Virus record (IMG/VR): IMGVR_UViG_3300006916_000333
Coordinates: 1-25,921 of that record
Reading direction: 5' to 3' (one strand)
Source: a virus
Length of the DNA: 25,921 nt
A model generated the notes under the pieces. That model had not been told where the DNA came from. It did not search any database and was given only the letters and a program-made list of their open reading frames with translations. A program made the position numbers and the translations under genes. Below are positions 1 to 9,400 of the stretch, in pieces; within the stretch, counting starts at the first letter, position 1; every line of letters begins with the position of its first letter.

Positions 1-1
1 A

Positions 2-406
2 GGTTCATCATTTGGCAGATTACAAGCAGAAATGGTAACTCCAGTTTTACAAAGAGTAATACATATTTTAAAGAAACAAGGAAGAATAAGTATACCTACT
101 GTAAATGGAAGAGAAATAAAAGTGCAATCAACTTCACCATTAGCACAAGCACAAGCTAATCAAGATATAAATGGATTTAATAGATTTCTAGAATTAGTGC
201 AAGCTAGATTCGGTCCACAACTTGTAAATTTATTAGTAGATAGTAATGAAGCTACTAAATATCTAGCAGAAAAATTTGGTATACCAGAAAAATTAACAAG
301 AAGTAAAGAAGAAATGCAACAAGCTATGATGCAAATGCAACAAGCTATGCAACAACAACAACAAATGGCACAACAAAATGAACAAGAAAACACTCCCCCA
401 GGTTAG
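2..406 (+). CDS. Portal (head-tail connector) protein, C-terminal part
   Basis: This is the 3' end of an open frame that runs in from before the window; about 134 residues are visible. The stretch GSSFGRLQAEMVTPVLQRV, followed by a Lys/Arg-rich helix, the sequence SPLAQAQ and a Gln/Met-rich tail, is typical of the C-terminal region of T7 gp8-like head-tail connecting proteins (Pfam Head-tail_con). Such portals form the dodecameric ring at the capsid vertex through which DNA passes and on which the tail is built. The last 40 residues are low complexity (AMQQQQQMAQQ), a usual portal tail. The following gene starts inside its last 29 bases, and scaffold and capsid genes follow, as in other podoviruses. 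The true start and most of the protein are outside the window. An ATG at 32 opens the same frame but is almost certainly internal. Confidence 0.85.
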   Translation, partial: GSSFGRLQAEMVTPVLQRVIHILKKQGRISIPTVNGREIKVQSTSPLAQAQANQDINGFNRFLELVQARFGPQLVNLLVDSNEATKYLAEKFGIPEKLTRSKEEMQQAMMQMQQAMQQQQQMAQQNEQENTPPG

Positions 407-671
407 TATAGACGGATATACAAGATCACAAGCAAATGAAGATAAGTTAAATACAACAGTATTAGCTTGTTTTCTAACAGATGCTGGAGTAGAAACACTT
501 AAATACTTACGTAGTATTACAATAGAAAGTGTAGCTGGATTTAACATATCAGATCAAGAACTAAGACAAAGAGAGGGTATGAGATTTCTAGTTGGTATTA
601 TTGAACAACGAATAAAGGAAGGTAAAAATGTCAGAGCAAGAGAGTCTAATAAACGCAGAACAGGAAACTAA
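378..671 (+). CDS. Bbp19-like small phage protein
   Basis: A 97-residue protein between portal and scaffold. The central part (TTVLACFLTDAGVETLKYLRS, then ELRQREGMRFLVGIIEQRI) resembles the Bbp19-like domain found in this exact position in BPP-1-like and many marine podoviruses. It is a short helical protein with an alternating hydrophobic C-terminal helix. Its function is not established; association with head assembly is inferred from position only. The start at 378 overlaps the portal gene by 29 bases, and the 3' end overlaps the scaffold start (628) by 44 bases. No good Shine-Dalgarno sequence precedes 378, so translation is probably coupled to the portal gene. No other ATG or GTG before the conserved part would serve as a start. 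Confidence 0.6.
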   Translation: MNKKTLPQVSIDGYTRSQANEDKLNTTVLACFLTDAGVETLKYLRSITIESVAGFNISDQELRQREGMRFLVGIIEQRIKEGKNVRARESNKRRTGN

Positions 672-1350
672 AGACGAAGTAGGAGAGGTAGCTGAAAGAC
701 CAGAATGGTTGCCAGAAAAGTTTTTTAAAGATGGTGTAGCAGATTATGAAGGATTAGCAAAATCTTATACTGAAGCAGAATCTTACATAGGTAAAAAGAA
801 AGAAGATATTACTGCGGAGATAAAAACACAAATGGAAGAAGAACTTACTAAGTCTTTACCAGAAGCACCAGATAAATATACATTGCCAGAAATACCAGAG
901 CAGTATAATACAGATACTCCTTTAATGGAAGGTTGGAAAAAATACTGTCACGAAAATAAACTTGGTCAAGAAGCATTTGATAAAGGTATAGATTTATTCA
1001 TTCAATCACAACCACAAATAGATATTGAAGCAGAAAAACAAAAACTTGGTGAAAATGCAAGCCAAAGAATAGAAGCTGTTTCTTTATGGGTAAATAAAAA
1101 CTTTGATGAAGCACAAAGACCTATGCTTGAAATGATGTGTAGCACTTCAACAGGTGTAGAAGCAGTAGAAAAGATTATGAGTATGCTTCAAAATAGTATG
1201 AGCCAAGCACCAGAATCTACAGTAACTACTGGTAAAACTAGAGAAGATTTACAAGAAATGATGAAAGATAGAAGATACTGGCATCCTTCAAGTAGAGATG
1301 AAAACTATGTAAAACAAATAGATTCGGCTTTTGAAAAACTATACAAATGA
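628..1350 (+). CDS. Capsid assembly (scaffolding) protein
   Basis: A 240-residue, Glu/Lys-rich, largely helical protein. The N-terminal motif RPEWLPEKFFKDGVADYEGL followed by AKSYTEAE is characteristic of T7 gp9-like podoviral scaffolds, which are incorporated into procapsids, guide polymerisation of the major capsid protein and leave before maturation. It is shorter than T7 gp9 (about 300 residues). The C-terminal segment has the basic/aromatic pattern (RRYWHPSSRDENYVKQIDSA) seen in scaffold tails that contact the capsid protein. A GGAAGG ribosome binding site lies just before 628. It shares an ATGA overlap with the next gene. Placement directly after portal and Bbp19-like genes supports the call. 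Confidence 0.85.
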   Translation: MSEQESLINAEQETKDEVGEVAERPEWLPEKFFKDGVADYEGLAKSYTEAESYIGKKKEDITAEIKTQMEEELTKSLPEAPDKYTLPEIPEQYNTDTPLMEGWKKYCHENKLGQEAFDKGIDLFIQSQPQIDIEAEKQKLGENASQRIEAVSLWVNKNFDEAQRPMLEMMCSTSTGVEAVEKIMSMLQNSMSQAPESTVTTGKTREDLQEMMKDRRYWHPSSRDENYVKQIDSAFEKLYK

Positions 1351-1811
1351 TAAGTATACAACCTTCAACTGAGAAGGATGCAGTAAAACTTGCTAGAAAT
1401 ATGAGAAAGCAAGATATTATGGAAGTAGAAGCCTGTGGTACAGATCCTATATCTGCTTTGTTGTATCCAATAAGAGCAGAAAATGCACAGACTTTTACAT
1501 TATTTTATGACAAAGAACCTGTTTTAATGGGTGGAACTGTAGGAGAAAGTATAGGATTAGCTAGAGTTTGGCTACTCGCTAGTGATAAAGCATTTACAAA
1601 ACCTATGAAAATAGCACTTTTAAGTAGAAAATGGGTAGATTTAATACACAAACCATATGAAATTTTATACAATTATGTGTGGGTTGATAATATAAAAGCT
1701 GTAAAATTACTAAAACATTTAGATTGTCGCTTTGATAATGAAGTTGTAAAAAGAAAAAATCTTGACTTTGTAAAATTTTCTCGTTGCAAAAATAAACATT
1801 TATCGTTATAG
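1347..1811 (+). CDS. gp13-like internal virion protein A (GNAT-fold family)
   Basis: A 154-residue protein whose pattern (ARVWLLASD, a run of Arg/Trp in SRKWVDLI, ILYNYVWVDNIKAVKLLKHL, and a C-terminal FVKFSRC) matches the phage T7 gp13 / DUF2833 family, related in fold to GNAT acetyltransferases. T7 gp13 is needed for correct internal core assembly; acetyltransferase activity has not been demonstrated for this family as far as I know. The ATG overlaps the scaffold stop (ATGA), so translation is probably coupled. The odd point is position: in T7 gene 13 directly precedes genes 14-16, whereas here it sits between scaffold and capsid, as in some other marine podoviruses. Confidence 0.75.
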   Translation: MISIQPSTEKDAVKLARNMRKQDIMEVEACGTDPISALLYPIRAENAQTFTLFYDKEPVLMGGTVGESIGLARVWLLASDKAFTKPMKIALLSRKWVDLIHKPYEILYNYVWVDNIKAVKLLKHLDCRFDNEVVKRKNLDFVKFSRCKNKHLSL

Positions 1812-1918
1812 ATGTATTAGTAGTCCTAGAATATTAGAGTATTGCCCTTCTGGATAACTATACAAAGATACGCTAGATAAACTCGGTGAAACTTTTTTTA
1901 ACTTTATAAGGAGGACTT
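1812..1918 (+). promoter_or_regulatory. Leader of the major capsid gene with strong RBS
   Basis: This 107-base non-coding gap is one of the few in the late arm. It ends in a strong AAGGAGG Shine-Dalgarno sequence (about 1908-1914) next to the capsid ATG at 1919, as expected for the most abundantly made protein. A TTGCCC at about 1850 and AT-rich sequence after it could belong to a promoter, but I find no well-spaced -10 box. A phage-polymerase promoter of unknown consensus remains possible. Confidence 0.4.
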
Positions 1919-2740
1919 ATGTCTGTAGGAATAAGCACTGCTTTTATAAAACAGTTTGAGAGTGACGTTCATATGGCTTATCAGCGAATGGGATCTAAAC
2001 TCAAGGACACCATTAGACAAAAACCAAATGTCAATGGAAATCAAACAGTTTTTCAAAAAGTAGGAAAAGGCTCTGCTGTCCAAAAATCTCGTCATGGACA
2101 AGTGCCTATAATGAATATTGATCATACCAACGTAACAGCGACACTATCGGATTACTTTAGTGCTGACTATGTTGATAGATTAGACGAGTTAAAAACAAAC
2201 ATTGATGAAAGAATGGTAGTTGCACAAAGTGCCGCTGGTGCGTTAGGAAGAAAAACTGACGAACTAATTACTACTGCTCTTGATGGTACATCAAACACAA
2301 CAACAGAATCAGGATCTGCTGGTTTAACCCTAGCAAAGATACAATCAGTTTTTGCTTCAATGGGTGAAAACGATATTCCTGATGATGGTGATAGATACTT
2401 TATAGTATCACCTGATGGTTGGGTTGATCTACTTGACATCAATGCTTTTGCAGATGCCGACTTTATTGGTCAAGACGAACTACCATATAAAGGTGGTATG
2501 GTTGCAAAGAGATGGCTTGGCTTTATGTGGATGGTGCATAGTGGTTTACCAACTACATCAAGTAAAAGACAATGCTTTGCATATCACAGAACTGGTTTGG
2601 GTGTAGCTATGGGTGCTGACGTAACAACCGAAATTAACTACATTCCAGAAAGAGTGTCTAACTTAATAACTGCATATATGAGTTTGGGTGTTGTCTTAAT
2701 TGACGATAACGCAGTCTTTGAAGTGCAGATAGCTGAATAG
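1919..2740 (+). CDS. Major capsid protein
   Basis: A 273-residue protein with the features of the phage capsid family common in BPP-1-like and marine podoviruses: an N-terminal helix with FIKQFESDVHMAYQR, then TVFQKVGKG, HTNVTATLSDYFSADYVD, a central Asp/Gly-rich segment, and a C-terminal domain ending TAYMSLGVVLIDDNAVFEVQ. It is expected to adopt the HK97 fold and build the icosahedral shell; that is family knowledge, not visible directly. Length fits. It has the strongest ribosome binding site in the window (AAGGAGG), follows the scaffold and gp13-like genes, and is followed nine bases later by a small capsid-associated gene. Its base composition is less AT-rich than the internal virion genes, which fits a highly expressed gene. 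Confidence 0.85.
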   Translation: MSVGISTAFIKQFESDVHMAYQRMGSKLKDTIRQKPNVNGNQTVFQKVGKGSAVQKSRHGQVPIMNIDHTNVTATLSDYFSADYVDRLDELKTNIDERMVVAQSAAGALGRKTDELITTALDGTSNTTTESGSAGLTLAKIQSVFASMGENDIPDDGDRYFIVSPDGWVDLLDINAFADADFIGQDELPYKGGMVAKRWLGFMWMVHSGLPTTSSKRQCFAYHRTGLGVAMGADVTTEINYIPERVSNLITAYMSLGVVLIDDNAVFEVQIAE

Positions 2741-2749
2741 GAGGTACAA

Positions 2750-2998
2750 ATGGCTTTAGATGCAACAAATTTATTTAAGGTTGGTGGTGCTAATCCTGGA
2801 ATGTGGATATATAAATCTACAGATGCAATAGCAGACATTGACAATTCTGGTTACTTTAATGATGTAACTAATGAATTAAAACAATTTGATGTAATAGTTA
2901 TCGTAGGATCAACTGGAGGTTCACCCCCAACGATTGATATGGCAACTGTAACATCAGCAACTGGTGCTACCACAGTAACAGTAGCATTACTTGCTTAA
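2750..2998 (+). CDS. Small capsid-associated protein, possibly decoration protein
   Basis: An 82-residue protein starting nine bases after the capsid stop with an AGGAGG ribosome binding site. It contains MWIYKSTDAIADIDNSGYF and then a hydrophobic beta-rich half (FDVIVIVGS, TVTSATGATTVTVAL). The pattern W-x-Y-x-(S/T)-x-D-A ... GYF ... D-x-I recurs in small proteins encoded next to capsid genes of many phages and is often annotated as a structural or decoration protein. No enzymatic motif is visible. Function as a head decoration or stabilising protein is inferred from position, size and beta character. Alternatives are a head-fibre base or an unrelated small virion protein. Confidence 0.55.
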   Translation: MALDATNLFKVGGANPGMWIYKSTDAIADIDNSGYFNDVTNELKQFDVIVIVGSTGGSPPTIDMATVTSATGATTVTVALLA

Positions 2999-3006
2999 CG
3001 GAGTAT

Positions 3007-3024
3007 GGGGGAGGTAACTCCCCC
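3007..3024 (+). promoter_or_regulatory. GC-rich hairpin with GTAA tetraloop after the capsid genes
   Basis: GGGGGAG (3007-3013), loop GTAA (3014-3017) and CTCCCCC (3018-3024) form a perfect 7-bp stem closed by a GNRA-type tetraloop, exceptional in this AT-rich genome. No U-run follows (TAACAACAT comes next), so a classical rho-independent terminator is not supported. It holds the only GGAGG near the tail-tube start at 3034. It lies where T7 has its Tphi terminator, between the capsid gene and gene 11. Confidence 0.65.
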
Positions 3025-3033
3025 TAACAACAT

Positions 3034-3657
3034 ATGGCAACAACAAAAATAGATATATGTGCAAGAGCACTCGTAATGATAGGAGCAAGTCCTATTACTT
3101 CTTTTACAGACGGAACAACAGAAAGTACAGTAGCTAGTAACCTTTATGAAGATACAATAAAGAATATGTTATCTAGTTATCGTTGGAGATTTGCTAGTAA
3201 ACAAGCACAACTTTCAAGATTAACAGATGCACCAGATCACAAATGGGATTCAGCTTACCAATTACCAGCAGAATTAGTAGGTCTGCATGGAGTATTTGTA
3301 AATGATATGCCTATTAAGTTTGAAAGATATGGTGATATGGTTTACAATGATGCAGTATCTACTGATAAAGTATACGCAGATTATACATATTACGATACAA
3401 CTGCTTCAAATCCAGAAGCATTTTTTCCACCATATTTTGTATTTACTGCTGAATTATCACTAGCTTCTATATTTGCATATGCAGTAGCACAAAATACAGA
3501 CTTATCAAATGCACTTGAAGTTAAGGCAAATAGACAAATGGCAATAGCAAAAAACATAGATGCACAACAAAGAACATCTAGTAGACTTCGAGTTACTAGA
3601 TTTAATAATACTCGTAATTCTACAGGAGCTTCTAACATAGAAGGGATTGTAGAGTAG
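3034..3657 (+). CDS. Tail tubular protein A (gp11-like adaptor)
   Basis: A 207-residue protein. The N-terminus (IDICARALVMIGASPITSF, then SNLYEDTIKNMLSSYRWRFA) is a strong match to the tail tubular A / adaptor family, in which this helical part docks on the portal and the loops seat the nozzle. Length is close to T7 gp11 (196 residues). YQLPAELVGLHGVFVND and YADYTYYDT are also typical. It is followed one base later by tail tubular protein B, the usual order. There is no free Shine-Dalgarno sequence immediately upstream: the only GGAGG is 18 bases away and inside the preceding hairpin, so translation may depend on reinitiation or on the hairpin state. Confidence 0.85.
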   Translation: MATTKIDICARALVMIGASPITSFTDGTTESTVASNLYEDTIKNMLSSYRWRFASKQAQLSRLTDAPDHKWDSAYQLPAELVGLHGVFVNDMPIKFERYGDMVYNDAVSTDKVYADYTYYDTTASNPEAFFPPYFVFTAELSLASIFAYAVAQNTDLSNALEVKANRQMAIAKNIDAQQRTSSRLRVTRFNNTRNSTGASNIEGIVE

Positions 3658-3658
3658 A

Positions 3659-5845
3659 GTGGCAAGATCAAGAAATATTTTACGACAAATAAAAACTACC
3701 TTTCAAGCTGGTGAGTTAGATCCTCTTATGAATATGAGAAGTGATGTTGCAGCTTATGCAAATGGAGCAAAGCAAATGCAGAATGTAGCTTTGTTTTCAC
3801 AAGGTGGTTTTAAAAGACGTAATGGTACAAAAAGATACGCAAGTTTAACTGGTAATGCTAGATTAGTTGGTTTTGATTTTGATGATAATGAACAATATAT
3901 TATGGCATTTGGTAATCAAAGAGTAGATATATATTACTTAGAAACCAATGCACTAGCACAATCAATTACAAGTTGTCCTTGGACTACAAGTATATTATTT
4001 GATATGCAGTTTAGTCAAGCTGGCGATACTATGATTATTACACATCCAAGTATGGCAACACAAAAAATATTAAGAACAGGATTAACTTCATTTACAAGAT
4101 CAGCATTTACATTTGATGAAGATAGTGAAAATGTGTACCAACCATACTATAAATTTGCTGATGCTGGTGTTACATTAAGTGCAAATGGCACTTCAGGATC
4201 TGTTACTATAACATCAAGTGCAGATCACTTTAATGCAAATTATGTAGGAACATATTTAAGAATAGAAGATACTACTTTAGAAATAACTGCATTTACTAGT
4301 GCTACACAAGTTACAGCTACAGTAGAAGGTACGTTAAGAAAAAAACTTATAAATGATCCTTTTACAACAGAAAATGGTACTAAAACTATTACAGTTAACG
4401 ATCCTTTGCATGGCTTATCAAATGGAGCAACTGTTACATTTAGTGGTTCTAATAGTATAGAAGGTATTAATGCTACAGATATAAATGGATCTAAAACAAT
4501 ATCAGTACAAAACGAAGATACATATACTTTTACTGCTGGTGGAAGCACAAATGCTTCTAATACTGCCGCTGGTGGTGGAACAGCAGTATTTATTACAAGT
4601 AGTGGTCAAGCAAACTCAAGATGGGAAGAACAAGTATTTAGTGCAGTAAGAGGTTATCCAGCATCTTCTACATTTCACGATGGTAGATTATGGTTTGGTG
4701 GATCATCAAGTTTACCAGATTGGGTATGGGCATCAAAGGTAGATGAGTATTTCAATTTTGATGTAGGTGAAGGAGATGATGCAGATAGTATACAATCAAG
4801 TATAGGAGCATCACAAGTTGCTGATATTAGACATCTTACCAGTAATAGACATTTACTTATTTTTACTGCTAATGGTGAATTTTATGCACCACAAGGAGAT
4901 CAATCAGTATTAACACCATCTAACTTTACAGCAAGGCGACAGACAACGCATGGGTGCAGTACAGTAAATGTAAAGACATTAGAAGGTGGTGTTTTGTTTG
5001 TTCAAAAACATGGGCGAGCAGTAAGAGAATTATTATTTACAGATTTAGAATTATCATACTCTGCTACAAATTTAAGTGTATTAGCAAGTCATCTAATACA
5101 AACTCCAGTTGATATGGCTATATTACAAGGTACTTCTGAAAGACCAGAATCGTATGCTATTTTTATAAATGCAGATGGTACTGCTGGTATATTTCACGCA
5201 GTACGTGCTGAAAAACTTGCTGGTTGGACAGAATGGAAAACTACATCTGGTGCAAGTTTTAAAAGTGTAGAAACTGTAGGTAATAGATTGTTCTTTACTG
5301 TATACAGAGATAGTAATTATTATATAGAAGAAATGGGAACAGAAACAAATACATTAGATCATTCTACAACTTTTACTATTGGAAGTGCTGGTACAACATT
5401 TACAGGATTGTCAAACTATGCTAGTAAGACAGTAAAGGTAAGAAGTGGTGATTTTTATATGGGTGAGTTTGCAGTATCAAGTGGTGGTGTTTTAGAGTTA
5501 TCATCTGGTTTTGATACAACTACTATTACAGTAGGTTATGACTATGATGTAGAAGTAGAAACTATGCCTGTAGAAACTGTTTTAGCAAGTGGTACTTTAC
5601 AAGGTAGACCAAAAAGAATAAGTAAAGTAGTAATGGGATTAAACTCTACATTAGCAACAACTGTTTCTGGTACTAGATTGATATTAAGACAAGTAACAGA
5701 TGATTTGTCTTTATCACCTACAGCAGTAACAGGTAAAAGAGATTTTTATTTATTAGGTTACAATAAAGATGCAACAGTAACTTTAACACAAAGTGATCCG
5801 TTACCATTACGAGTAACAGGATTAGTAATGGAGTATATGTATTAA
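3659..5845 (+). CDS. Tail tubular protein B (gp12-like nozzle)
   Basis: A 728-residue protein starting at GTG one base after the previous stop. The N-terminal FQAGELDPLMNMRSDVAAYA, QNVALFSQGGFKRRNGT and the central GYPASSTFHDGRLWFGG (residues 332-348) are signatures of podoviral tail nozzle proteins, which form the hexameric distal tube to which fibres attach. T7 gp12 is of similar size (794). Residues about 235-313 form a beta-rich insert (VNDPLHGLSNGATVTFSG ... DTYTFTAGG) of a small domain repeatedly inserted in phage tail tubes, baseplates and fibres. Directly coupled to tail A upstream and to internal protein B downstream (TAATG overlap), it belongs to the late operon. Confidence 0.85.
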   Translation: MARSRNILRQIKTTFQAGELDPLMNMRSDVAAYANGAKQMQNVALFSQGGFKRRNGTKRYASLTGNARLVGFDFDDNEQYIMAFGNQRVDIYYLETNALAQSITSCPWTTSILFDMQFSQAGDTMIITHPSMATQKILRTGLTSFTRSAFTFDEDSENVYQPYYKFADAGVTLSANGTSGSVTITSSADHFNANYVGTYLRIEDTTLEITAFTSATQVTATVEGTLRKKLINDPFTTENGTKTITVNDPLHGLSNGATVTFSGSNSIEGINATDINGSKTISVQNEDTYTFTAGGSTNASNTAAGGGTAVFITSSGQANSRWEEQVFSAVRGYPASSTFHDGRLWFGGSSSLPDWVWASKVDEYFNFDVGEGDDADSIQSSIGASQVADIRHLTSNRHLLIFTANGEFYAPQGDQSVLTPSNFTARRQTTHGCSTVNVKTLEGGVLFVQKHGRAVRELLFTDLELSYSATNLSVLASHLIQTPVDMAILQGTSERPESYAIFINADGTAGIFHAVRAEKLAGWTEWKTTSGASFKSVETVGNRLFFTVYRDSNYYIEEMGTETNTLDHSTTFTIGSAGTTFTGLSNYASKTVKVRSGDFYMGEFAVSSGGVLELSSGFDTTTITVGYDYDVEVETMPVETVLASGTLQGRPKRISKVVMGLNSTLATTVSGTRLILRQVTDDLSLSPTAVTGKRDFYLLGYNKDATVTLTQSDPLPLRVTGLVMEYMY

Positions 5846-6447
5846 TGTGTGGTGTAGCAGAAGCGGCAATAGTAGCATCAGTAGTAAGTGCTATTGGTAC
5901 TGTTCAACAAGGTAGAATACAAAAAAGAAATCTGCAAAATCAAGAAGCAGTAGCTAGATATACAGCTGAATCACAAATAACTGAATTAAAAGAACAAAAA
6001 GAATTAAATAAAATACGAGCAAGAGAAGAAGAAATACAAAGAAGAAGATTATTAGAAGCAGATATGTCAGCTATTACAGCTTATAATAGAGGTTTAGAAA
6101 GCACTAGCAAACAAAATATAAAAGATACTTCTGCTGAATTATTTGGTGCAGATGTAGCAACTAACAGATTTAATTTAGCAGTAGCACAAAGATCAGCAGA
6201 TAGACAAATAGGAGTTCTTAATGTACAAGCTAATATGCCAAGCCAAGCATCAGGTATTATGACAGCTTCTTACATAAGTGCTATGTCAACAGTAACATCT
6301 GCATATGGTAATTATAGACAAACTAGAGTTCCAAATACTGGACCAACAACAACTACTGCACCAACAGTTACTAGCAGTTATACTCCTGGAGGAACTACAA
6401 ATAAAACTACTGGTTTTGCTAATAAAGGATATACATTTACAGGATAG
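5845..6447 (+). CDS. Internal virion protein B (gp14-like)
   Basis: A 200-residue protein. It starts with an Ala/Val/Ser-rich hydrophobic helix (AEAAIVASVVSAIGTVQQG), followed by a long charged coiled-coil-like helix (residues about 25-75, rich in Gln, Glu, Arg), a mixed region, and a Thr/Pro/Gly-rich disordered tail. Size (T7 gp14 is 196) and position between nozzle B and the large internal proteins match gp14, which is ejected first and forms the outer-membrane channel in T7. Sequence similarity is low as usual for this family, so the call rests on architecture and gene order. The ATG shares one base with the upstream stop. Confidence 0.65.
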   Translation: MCGVAEAAIVASVVSAIGTVQQGRIQKRNLQNQEAVARYTAESQITELKEQKELNKIRAREEEIQRRRLLEADMSAITAYNRGLESTSKQNIKDTSAELFGADVATNRFNLAVAQRSADRQIGVLNVQANMPSQASGIMTASYISAMSTVTSAYGNYRQTRVPNTGPTTTTAPTVTSSYTPGGTTNKTTGFANKGYTFTG

Positions 6448-6449
6448 AT

Positions 6450-9400
6450 ATGGTTAGAAGATATAAAGATTTAGGAAGAATAACAACAGCACCAGCACAA
6501 AGAACAAATTATAATATTAATGTGCCAAGAAATATAGGAGCAGAAGCTAGAATAAATGCTATAAAACAAGCTGGTGCAGAAATAAGTAGTACTCTATTTA
6601 ATATTGCAAAAGACAAAGCAGTGATACAAGCAGAAGAAGATAGTTCTAAAGCACAAATACAATATATAAATGGTGTTCCGCAGTTTAGTCCTATGGAGTT
6701 AGGAGGTACTATTTATAATAAAGCCTACAATGATGCCGCTAAACTACAATATAAAAATGCTTTAGAAAATTCTATTAATAAAAAAATTACAGAAGCAAAA
6801 AATGAGTATTTTAATAATCCTGAATTAAGAAATAATACAGATAATCTTAGAGCATTATTAGAAGAAAAAATTAATCCTATGAGAGAAAATGTTGCTAATG
6901 AATTTAAAAATGTGTTTGATGTAATAGCACAAGATAAAATACAACCAGCTATACAAACAGATCTTAAAGAAAATGCTAATAGATCTAGAACTAATAAAAT
7001 AAAAGCACTTAATGGTGAATTAGGCATATTGCAAAATCAATATACGCAATCAGATTCTGAAGAAGAAAAAGAAGAAATAAAAAAAACAATACAAGATTTA
7101 TGGGCAAATGGTAGAGCTATAATACCTGAATTGTATACAGAACAATTTTTAGACGAACAAATGCTTAATCTTAAAAAGTTAGATAGCTATAAAAGTTTTA
7201 GAAGTTCTTTATTTAAAAAAGATGAAAATGGTGAATTTGATATACCAGTAGAAGCAATACAAAATTTTAAAGATGCTTTAAACTCAGGAGCAGATACATA
7301 TAATTTTAATGGTAAAGAAATTAATATAAAAGATTTTTATAACTCTGACGAACAAAGAACAGCTATTGATAATGAATTAACAAAATATATCAATGAAAGA
7401 AATAAAAATGATATATCAGATATTCTTATTAAAAATAATATACTTGATATTACAACAAAGTTTACAACTGAGTTAAATGAAAAACAACTTACTACAGATG
7501 AATTAACTAATTTAGTAGATAATTATAATGAACAGTTAGATGCTATTGATTTAGGTACTGGAGCAAAATCTATAGCAGAAAATACATTAGCTGTAAAAAG
7601 TGCAAAACTAAATATAACACAACAAGTATCTACTAGAATAAATCAAATTAATAAAAATAATATTACTGATTTAACTAACAATGCAAAATCATCTGTATCA
7701 AATAACATTGGTAATTTTAATGCACTAAGTGATGCAATCTCAAAAGCAGAACCTATTTTAAAACTAGATGCTGATTTTATAAATTTAAAAAAATGGAATA
7801 CAGAAGCTAATAATAAAAACTGGTTACAAGTAAAAGAAATGTTAATGAACTCAAGTAAAGAAAAAGTTATAGAATTTGTTAATGCTTTTGAAAATGGTAA
7901 TGTTGATACAAATGAAATGTTTGGTGATAGAAAACTTATAGATGTTATAAATGAATTAAGACCTATACAAGATTATATATTACCAGGTCTAAAAGATATG
8001 AATACTGCTATTGGTACATTATCAGAAAAAGATATTAATTTAGATAAAATACAAGCAAACTTAAGAGCTGCCTTAATAGGCAAAACATTACCACATCAAT
8101 ATCACAATCTAAAAGCATCAGAAAGTGAAGTTACAGATTTTATATATGATGTTATCTTAGAAGGAGATTTTAATACCTTTTCAGAAGAAAAAGGTCAAGC
8201 AATTATGAAACTACTAGATTTAGGTTATAAATCTAAATTTGTGGGTGATATAATAGAAGAAACAGCTAGAACAGGTAATGTTGATTTATTTAATAATTTT
8301 ACTGCTACATTAGTAAGATACATAAGAGATAATAATACAACTCTTGAAAGTGTAGGATTAGATAAAGAAACATACGGTATAATGAAAACTTTACTAGCAA
8401 GAAGAACAACTTCTTTACAATCAGAAGAAGAAGTAAAAAAAGTATTTACTTTTATAAATCAAAAAAACAGTCCTATAGTAAAAGAAGCTCAAGCAACATT
8501 TTTACAAAAAATAGGTGGTAGTATTAACAAGTCTGATATAAATGAAGATAATTATTATAGTGAATTACTTAATAGAGCAAATGATATATTAGCTGGTAAA
8601 GTAAAAGGGCAAGGATTAAGAAAATATGAACAAGCAGTTGAGTATCAAATAAATTCAGAGATGATAAATTATATGATGACTGGTAGATTTTTAAGTGAAG
8701 GTAAAAAAGATTTTAGAGATAACGTAATAGATACAATAGAAACTTTATCTAAAGATGATATACCATTAGGTAAAGATGTTGTGATTGGTACTTCTACATA
8801 TGCAGAAGATTTTACTGCATCTACAAATCAACTTAAAGACTTACACCCAGAAAATCCTTATAGAGAAGTATATGAGTTATATAAAGATTTTTCAGATGAG
8901 TTTGGTTTAGAACATATACATACTGGTGTATTAACACAAATAAATGTTATAGAACAAATTAAACAACAAGGTGGTGTTTATACTAACGAACAAAAATTAC
9001 CATTTAATCAAATAAACTGGAACGCTGAAAAATTATTATTTAAAGGTATTAGTGATGGTAAAAAGGAAATACCTTCAATAGACTTTTTACGTAAAAAATA
9101 TTCATATAAAACTATTGCAGGAGATTTTATTAACAATACACAAGAAGGTAATTTAATTGATACTTTTTCTTTAGATACAAATGATGGACAAAAAGTACCA
9201 GCTTTAATGGGAAAAAATATTAAGTTATTTCAAAATGATAATTTGTTACCAAATCAATATCATGTAATATATAATAATGTAGCTGATGGAGTAAACCATA
9301 AACAAGTAATAAGAGATAAAGATAATAATCCAGTTATAATTACTGCTCCAGAAGATTATACAGATATATTAGCAAATGCAAATAATCAGTTAATATATAA

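Noticed and set aside
1812-1918. Sigma70 promoter before the capsid gene (TTGCCC as -35)
   Set aside because: No acceptable -10 hexamer at the right spacing; the region is reported only as a leader.
3007-3024. Rho-independent terminator after the capsid genes
   Set aside because: The stem is strong but no U-run follows; kept as a hairpin of unknown role.
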